DNA of 64,000 nucleotides, taken from CAIVVT01 sp963823095. GTDB taxonomy: Bacteria > Acidobacteriota > Terriglobia > Bryobacterales > Bryobacteraceae. The notes under the pieces are model-generated. The model did not search any database and had not been told where the DNA came from. It was given only the letters and a program-made list of their open reading frames with translations. This document shows, one piece after another, positions 59,704-64,000 of the stretch. Each line of letters opens with the position of its first letter. Within the stretch, counting starts at the first letter, position 1. The translations under genes and the position numbers were made by a program. The DNA lies in assembly GCA_963823095.1 (NCBI GenBank), contig CAWGKI010000049.1:62001-126000 (forward strand). Direction: 5' to 3'.

Positions 59704-59734
59704 TCGATACTGAATCGAGTTGGAGGTGATGCAA

Positions 59735-60103
59735 ATGAAACACGCACCGGCCTTCCTGGCTCTGGTGAACGATGCGAAATCGCGCGTCGAAGAGATCGAT
59801 CTCAACGGCTACCGCCGGATGCTCGCCGCGGGCACGCCCCACGTCCTGATCGACACGCGCGAAGAGAGCGAGTGGGCCGCCGGTCATGCCGCGGGCGCGA
59901 TCCACCTGGGGAAGGGAGTCATCGAGCGCGACATCGAGGCTTGCGTCCCCGACAAAACCGCGACGCTCGTGCTTTACTGTGGCGGCGGATTCCGCAGCGC
60001 CCTGGCTGCCGACAGTCTCAAAAAAATGGGCTACGAGCATCCCATCTCGCTGGACGGCGGCTGGCGGGCATGGTCCGGCGAAGGAATGCCGGTAGAGAAG
60101 TGA
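59735..60103 (+). CDS. Single-domain rhodanese
   Basis: 122 residues from the ATG at 59735, chosen because GGAGGT (59722-59727) is seven bases upstream; the ATG at 59729 is too close. Active Cys82 in VLYCGGGFRSALAA (CxGGxR loop, six residues). It moves sulfane sulfur in the cytosol. WAAGHAAGAIHLGKG is the typical substrate-side motif. It follows the murQ remnant by 31 bp in the same direction. Confidence 0.92.
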   Translation: MKHAPAFLALVNDAKSRVEEIDLNGYRRMLAAGTPHVLIDTREESEWAAGHAAGAIHLGKGVIERDIEACVPDKTATLVLYCGGGFRSALAADSLKKMGYEHPISLDGGWRAWSGEGMPVEK

Positions 60104-60291
60104 GCCGGCGCTGGCACTTCGTACCTGCACCGCGAACGACAGAGAGCGACCGGCTCAATGACCTGCGACGGTCTATCCAATCACCGTGTCCGGCCACGTT
60201 CGATGAACAGTACCCGCAATTTGACATCTCGTGAGACGAAACTCCCGTGATTCAACCGGTGTTTGGAAAAAAGGTTGTCTCCGGATTCGGT

Positions 60292-60693
60292 TCAGGCTTC
60301 CCAGTCCTCGTATGCAAGTCCATCCACGCGGCTGAATTCGCGGACGTTGTGCGTGACCAGAGTAGCGGCGTGCACTACGGCAACAGAGGCGATCGGCAAA
60401 TCGTTAGGTCCAATCAATGAACCCAACTCTGCCAGACGAGCGCGGATGCGGCCGTACGCCTCGGCGCACCGATCGTCAAAAGGCAATGACCGGTAAGGCC
60501 CCATGAATGTCTCGAGTTTGGCCAGAGCGTCCTGCGGATTCCTACTGCGTTGGACGCCATAGTGCAGTTCCGCCTTCACGATGGAACACACCGCAATGTC
60601 TGCCGGCGTGTGGCTCTTCAGAGCTTCTATGACCCGGCGCGAACGGCCGTTCAGATACTCCACGCAGACGTTGGTATCCAGCAGGTATGTCAA
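60292..60693 (-). CDS. VapC-type PIN toxin
   Basis: 133 residues of the PIN fold. Acidic residues: Asp6 (YLLDTNVCVEYLNG), Glu42 (VKAELHYGVQRS), Asp98 (GPNDLPIASV) and the C-terminal NVREF. VapC toxins are RNases that cut tRNA or rRNA. Its start overlaps the antitoxin stop by four bases (60690-60693). It is the second gene of a toxin-antitoxin pair. Confidence 0.9.
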   Translation of the reverse strand: MTYLLDTNVCVEYLNGRSRRVIEALKSHTPADIAVCSIVKAELHYGVQRSRNPQDALAKLETFMGPYRSLPFDDRCAEAYGRIRARLAELGSLIGPNDLPIASVAVVHAATLVTHNVREFSRVDGLAYEDWEA

Positions 60694-60944
60694 CGCAACT
60701 CCTTGCGTGTTTCGAAATCAGGTGGAGGCTCGTACGCGATCGGATTATCCCGCAGGCTGCCGAAGGTTTTCTCGAAGTAGCCGTCCGGCCAGCCGCCTTC
60801 TATTGAAGGACTTGCCTCGATCTTTATGACCAACGGCTCCAATACGAGCAGGACTTCCACGTCGGTTTCGCCCAGACCGGTCATCACGTGTAGATCCAGA
60901 GTGCCGTCGACCTTCACTCGTCCCTTGGCCGAAATCGTCACCAT
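60690..60944 (-). CDS. Antitoxin partner of the VapC-type toxin
   Basis: 84 residues from the ATG at 60944 (MVTISAKGRVKVDGTLDLHVMTGLG), which has GGAGG upstream. The first ~50 residues look like an AbrB/MazE-type beta DNA-binding fold or a related swapped-hairpin. The C-terminal half (FEKTFGSLRDNPIAYEPPPDFETRKELR) is helical and Pro-rich and probably plugs the toxin. A longer frame upstream to 61136 is not supported. Confidence 0.75.
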   Translation of the reverse strand: MVTISAKGRVKVDGTLDLHVMTGLGETDVEVLLVLEPLVIKIEASPSIEGGWPDGYFEKTFGSLRDNPIAYEPPPDFETRKELR

Positions 60945-61241
60945 GCGAGCGCCTCCTACCACAATGCTAAAGGATAACGAAGCGATCGGTTGCCCGTCCC
61001 CCAGCACCGAGCCGCGAATGCAGAGAGCGGGCCCGTGTGAACAAACTCCCCGCGCCCAGAAGCAAGAACTCACGGGTAGTCCCTCAAGTGAGGGCGTGGC
61101 GCGGAGCAAGAATCGCGAAGTTGGGGGTAGGTCCAAGGGACCGCTCTTTGTATTCGCGGCTCTGTGCTGTTCGGCCGCCAGGGGCGGTTGCAGGCCCTCA
61201 GCGAGGTGCCCTTCGACGGCCCATGTTTATGCCGATTGGGG
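60945..61241. other. Spacer without a gene
   Basis: Between the toxin-antitoxin pair and the TIM-barrel gene. No protein-like frame or clear structure is seen. Confidence 0.4.
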
Positions 61242-62087
61242 CTAGACGTCGCAGATGGTGATCATCTGGTCGAGTACGGTCAGCGCGTCTTTGCCCTGTG
61301 TAGGGTTGTATTCGTGCGAGAAGTAACCCGTGTAGCCTAAGTCCACAATCGCCTGCGCGATGGGCTTGTAGTTGAGTTCCTGAGTGTCATCGAACTGATG
61401 CCGTCCGGGGACGCCAGCCGTGTGGAAATGGCCGATGTACTGGATGTTGTCCTTGATGGTGTGGATGATATCTCCCTCCATGATTTGCATGTGGTAGATG
61501 TCATACAACAGTTTGAAGCGCGGCGAGTTGATCCGCTTGGCCAGTTCAACGCCCCATGTGGTGTGGTCGCACTGGTAGTCCTTGTGATCGACCTTGGAAT
61601 TCAACAGTTCCATGCAGATGGTTACGCCTTCGCTCTCGGCAATCGGCACGGCTTTTTTGAGGATCTTGGCGCAGGCATCCCAGGCCTGCTCGTCGGTCTT
61701 GCCGCGGCGGTTGCCCGACAGAGCGATCATCGTCGAAATCTTATGCTTGGCGCAGAGCGGCAGCTTCTCCTGAAAGGCCTTCTCGATCCAGGGGTGGTTT
61801 GCCTCTTCGTTCAGGCCGTCCGCGAGTCGCCCTCCGCCGGGGATCATGTTTGGTTTCAGCCCGTACTTCTCAATGGTGGCCCAGCGATCGGGTTCAACCA
61901 GATCGACGACCTGAATGCCCAGCCGGGCGGCGTTCTTGCACTGGTCTTCAAAACTCATGCCGCGGCCGAAGACGCTGCCGCAGACGCCTTGCTTCAGACG
62001 TCCTTTGCGCTGCTTCTTCCCGGAAGTGTCGGATTGCGCGGCGAGCGGCAGGGCTACGCCGGAGGCTAGGAGTTGTCGTCGAGTCAT
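61242..62087 (-). CDS. Secreted TIM-barrel sugar isomerase-like protein (hydroxypyruvate isomerase-like)
   Basis: 281 residues from the ATG at 62087, which begins a twin-Arg-like signal (MTRRQLLASGVALPLAAQ). The AP2Ec/xylose-isomerase-type barrel follows: VVDLVEPDRWATIEKYG, STMIALSGNRRGK, ITICMELLNSKVDHKDYQCDHTTWGVELAKRINSPRFKLLYDIYHMQIMEGD, GHFHTAGVPGRHQFDDTQELNY, FSHEYNPTQG. Glu and His residues at these points are the expected metal ligands. Exported members are common in acidobacteria and planctomycetes. The substrate is unknown. It is divergent from GNAT with a 92-bp gap. Confidence 0.88.
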   Translation of the reverse strand: MTRRQLLASGVALPLAAQSDTSGKKQRKGRLKQGVCGSVFGRGMSFEDQCKNAARLGIQVVDLVEPDRWATIEKYGLKPNMIPGGGRLADGLNEEANHPWIEKAFQEKLPLCAKHKISTMIALSGNRRGKTDEQAWDACAKILKKAVPIAESEGVTICMELLNSKVDHKDYQCDHTTWGVELAKRINSPRFKLLYDIYHMQIMEGDIIHTIKDNIQYIGHFHTAGVPGRHQFDDTQELNYKPIAQAIVDLGYTGYFSHEYNPTQGKDALTVLDQMITICDV

Positions 62088-62179
62088 AGTGTTTGGAACC
62101 TCGTGGGGGTGGAGGGCCCCTCGGGATATCCTACATGAATGAGACCGAGCCGAGGGCGTGAGTCCGTCGAGGCGCGCCA

Positions 62180-62590
62180 ATGAATTCAGCGATTACTTAT
62201 TCCGTCGACCGGACCATCACCGCCGCGGAGTTTCGCGAGCTTCTTGTCGCCTCCACACTTGGGGAGCGCAGGCCCGTGGACGACCTTGGGCGGCTGGCGG
62301 CCATGCTGGCGTATGCCAGCCTGATCGTGACAGCTTGGGAAGGGGATTTGCTGGTCGGCGTATCGCGCTGCCTGTGCGACTTCGCCTTCGCCAACTACTG
62401 CAGCGACCTGGCTGTGCGGGAGAGCCACCAGAAGATGGGGATCGGGCGCGAACTGCTGAAGCGGTCGCTGGATGCCGGAGGCTGCAAGCTGATTCTGCTA
62501 TCGGCGCCGAGAGCTGTCACGTATTACCCGCATATCGGTCTGACGCAACATCCTTCGGCCTGGACGCTCGATCCGGGAGATTTGCGCTGA
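62180..62590 (+). CDS. GNAT N-acetyltransferase
   Basis: 136 residues of the GNAT fold. The acetyl-CoA pyrophosphate loop is the Q-x-x-G-x-G pattern in RESHQKMGIGRELLKRSL; beta-4 is FANYCSDLAVRES. It acetylates an unknown amine. It is followed one base later by a small gene. Confidence 0.9.
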   Translation: MNSAITYSVDRTITAAEFRELLVASTLGERRPVDDLGRLAAMLAYASLIVTAWEGDLLVGVSRCLCDFAFANYCSDLAVRESHQKMGIGRELLKRSLDAGGCKLILLSAPRAVTYYPHIGLTQHPSAWTLDPGDLR

Positions 62591-62591
62591 C

Positions 62592-62870
62592 GTGGGATTC
62601 GCACTTTGGATCGACGAGCAAACGGCCTGGGCGCAGGGCACGCACGAGTATCGCCCCATGGGGGCGGCGGTGATCGGCGTCTCCTGCGTGTTCACCTCGC
62701 GCGATTTCAGCGGTCGCAGACGCGCTCCAGCGCGCTACGATGCGCGGTTTACGGGGCACTTCGCCTCGCTGGGCCAAATGAACGATTTCCTGGCGCGATT
62801 TCGCAACCGGTCACAAGTGCTGCAAGAAAAAATCAGACAGCGGAAAAGTCTAGGCGCACCATACTTTTAG
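62592..62870 (+). CDS. Small unknown protein after the GNAT gene
   Basis: 92 residues from a GTG at 62592, one base after the GNAT stop, so it is likely co-translated. Sequence MGFALWIDEQTAWAQGTHEYRPMGAAVIGVSCVFTSRDFSGRRRAPARYDARF is followed by a charged helix RFRNRSQVLQEKIRQRKS. Mixed charged and aromatic residues suggest a small cytosolic alpha/beta protein. No family is known to me. Confidence 0.6.
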   Translation: MGFALWIDEQTAWAQGTHEYRPMGAAVIGVSCVFTSRDFSGRRRAPARYDARFTGHFASLGQMNDFLARFRNRSQVLQEKIRQRKSLGAPYF

Positions 62871-63001
62871 CGGCATGACGGAATTGCGGGCGCAGCGTGA
62901 GGCGGCCCGCATGCCCGGCCTGTTCTTGGAGCCTCGGGTTAGGTTGAGTTTGGAAGCCCGTTCCCAAAATCCAACTTGTCCCAGAGGCTCTCGGAAACGC
63001 C

Positions 63002-64000
63002 ATGCCCTCAACTGCTCCTAGTGTGTCTGAACTCGCCCGCGTGACCGGATTGTCCGTAGACCGGACTTGGGTCCGCGCCACGGCCACTACCGGAGATACC
63101 AGGGTTGCCGTCTGGTGCGCGCCCGCGTGGCGTGCCAAGGATCTTCTGCATGCCGCGCCATCGCGTTTGCCCGCCGCGAACGCAGTGCGCGTGGAATGTC
63201 GGACTGGCGAAGCGTTTTGGGACGCGGAGTGGCCTGTGTCGTTCGACCTGCACTGGCTGCGCGAGATAATGCCCGGTTTTCCGTTGGGAGTAAGTCCCGT
63301 TCGCGTCCGGCCGGAGTTTGACGTGCAATCGACCGTCCGGCTGCGGGGCGACTTCGTCTCTCTCGTCTGGCAGGATTCGAGCGGACGTACGCGCGTGCAA
63401 GTTACGCGCGGCTCCGACGAGCACTGGGCCGTCGAAGTAGAAGCGGGCGCTGAGTCCCCCTCGGGTGTGCCAAAGGCCATGGGTGAAGTGCTACGCGCAT
63501 TGACAGGATCCACCTCCGTGGAATGGCTGCGCGGCGTATTCGCCGACTCGTGCAGCTTACGTTGGAAGGATCTCGCGGAGCGAATCGGAGCCCGCCCGGA
63601 TCAGCTTGACGATCTGGCGATCTACTTTCGGGGAATGACAACCACGGAAGAGGACGCCCTCTGGCGGGCCGCCGCCAACGCCGAATCGCTGGCTCAATTG
63701 CAGCCATGGCTGACCATGCTTGCGTCCGGACCCGCCGGCGCGTTTCGAGAATGCCTAAGGGAAGAATTGGGACGCGAGGGCATAGCGTTTTGGAGTGGCG
63801 CGGGAGGCGAGTGGCTGAATGCCGTGGCCGGCTGCACGCAGGGTGATCTGGCCTCGCCGGAAGCGGCGCGCACGCCTGGCCGAGCCAGCGCGCCGGGTGC
63901 TTTCGCTGCTCATCCGGGACGACCTGGCACGCTTGCTGGTCCGCCTTCGCGGCGAAGCCGAGAGGGAGTGGGACAGCCTCGCACCCTGGTACCGTCGCAG
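63002..64000 (+). CDS. Unknown protein, 3'-truncated by the window and frameshifted
   Basis: An open frame starts at ATG 63002 and reads to the window end without a stop. The first ~290 residues form a plausible protein (VTGLSVDRTWVRATATTG, LHWLREIMPGFPLGVSPVRVRPEFDVQ, LRWKDLAERIGARPDQLDDLAIYFRGMTTTEEDALW). I recognise no family. From about 63855 the sensible protein (ARLAEPARRVLSLLIRDDLARLLVRLRGEAEREW) continues one frame later, so there is again one extra base. The end lies outside the window. Confidence 0.6.
   Translation, partial: MPSTAPSVSELARVTGLSVDRTWVRATATTGDTRVAVWCAPAWRAKDLLHAAPSRLPAANAVRVECRTGEAFWDAEWPVSFDLHWLREIMPGFPLGVSPVRVRPEFDVQSTVRLRGDFVSLVWQDSSGRTRVQVTRGSDEHWAVEVEAGAESPSGVPKAMGEVLRALTGSTSVEWLRGVFADSCSLRWKDLAERIGARPDQLDDLAIYFRGMTTTEEDALWRAAANAESLAQLQPWLTMLASGPAGAFRECLREELGREGIAFWSGAGGEWLNAVAGCTQGDLASPEAARTPGRASAPGAFAAHPGRPGTLAGPPSRRSREGVGQPRTLVPSQ

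Overview
The window is a GC-rich bacterial chromosome segment that looks like an acidobacterium of the Solibacter/Bryobacter type. This is an inference. It rests on a large orphan MacB/FtsX-type permease paired with a PadR regulator (the acidobacterial 'ADOP' arrangement), many small secreted or lipoprotein-like proteins of unknown function, Gram-negative envelope genes (BamA, OmpH/Skp, Wza-like export), and intergenic spacers full of modular palindromes. No rRNA, tRNA, CRISPR array or intact insertion sequence was seen. Coding is dense on both strands.

Layout. 1-9.2 kb: secreted Gln/Gly-rich protein, PilZ-like protein, peptide deformylase, an ABC exporter whose permease is fused to a degenerate amidohydrolase, a PfpI-type amidotransferase-like protein, class A beta-lactamase head-to-head with crcB plus a DUF190 gene, and a P-loop/nuclease-like protein coupled to hpt. 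9.5-12.1 kb: two frameshifted oxidoreductase genes. 12.5-15.5 kb: ADOP permease with PadR. 15.7-18.7 kb: DinB protein, Lys/Gly-rich peptide, a decayed DUF433 antitoxin next to an intact DUF433/DUF5615 toxin-antitoxin pair, and a frameshifted cation diffusion facilitator. 19-30.8 kb: mtgA, dCMP deaminase, CpsB-type phosphatase with a membrane partner, LysR, HAD hydrolase, alpha/beta hydrolase, lipoprotein, M48 protease, class V aminotransferase-like enzyme, TPR regulator and a coiled-coil membrane protein. 31-36.3 kb: thymidine kinase, a candidate small RNA, coaX, an OLD-like ATPase/nuclease gene and birA. 36.5-42.3 kb: a four-gene secreted-protein operon, nucleoside deaminase, superoxide dismutase, DUF1801. 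42.4-49.2 kb: dciA-like/gatC/gatA, maf, EVE protein and an exopolysaccharide export operon. 49.3-60.1 kb: bamA/ompH, aldose epimerase, thiolase, SDR, REC-GGDEF cyclase, frameshifted murQ, rhodanese. 60.3-64 kb: VapC-type toxin with antitoxin, a sugar isomerase-like TIM barrel, GNAT and a truncated unknown gene.

How they work together. Envelope building is the main theme: BamA and OmpH assemble outer-membrane proteins, the Wza/Wzz/BY-kinase operon exports polysaccharide with a CpsB-like phosphatase 28 kb away, MtgA makes glycan strands and MurQ recycles them. dciA-like/gatC/gatA, birA/coaX and hpt/tdk/dCMP deaminase are housekeeping.

Three things stand out. At 31963-32063 (minus strand) there is a candidate sRNA with its own promoter and terminator and two hairpins exposing the same CCTCC-containing, anti-Shine-Dalgarno loop. 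About ten intergenic spacers carry nested chains of short perfect hairpins enclosed by longer arms, in at least three loop classes. At least seven gene breaks all have the same sense, one extra base each, which points to insertion-type sequence errors or to unusual decay and should be resolved before calling these genes dead.
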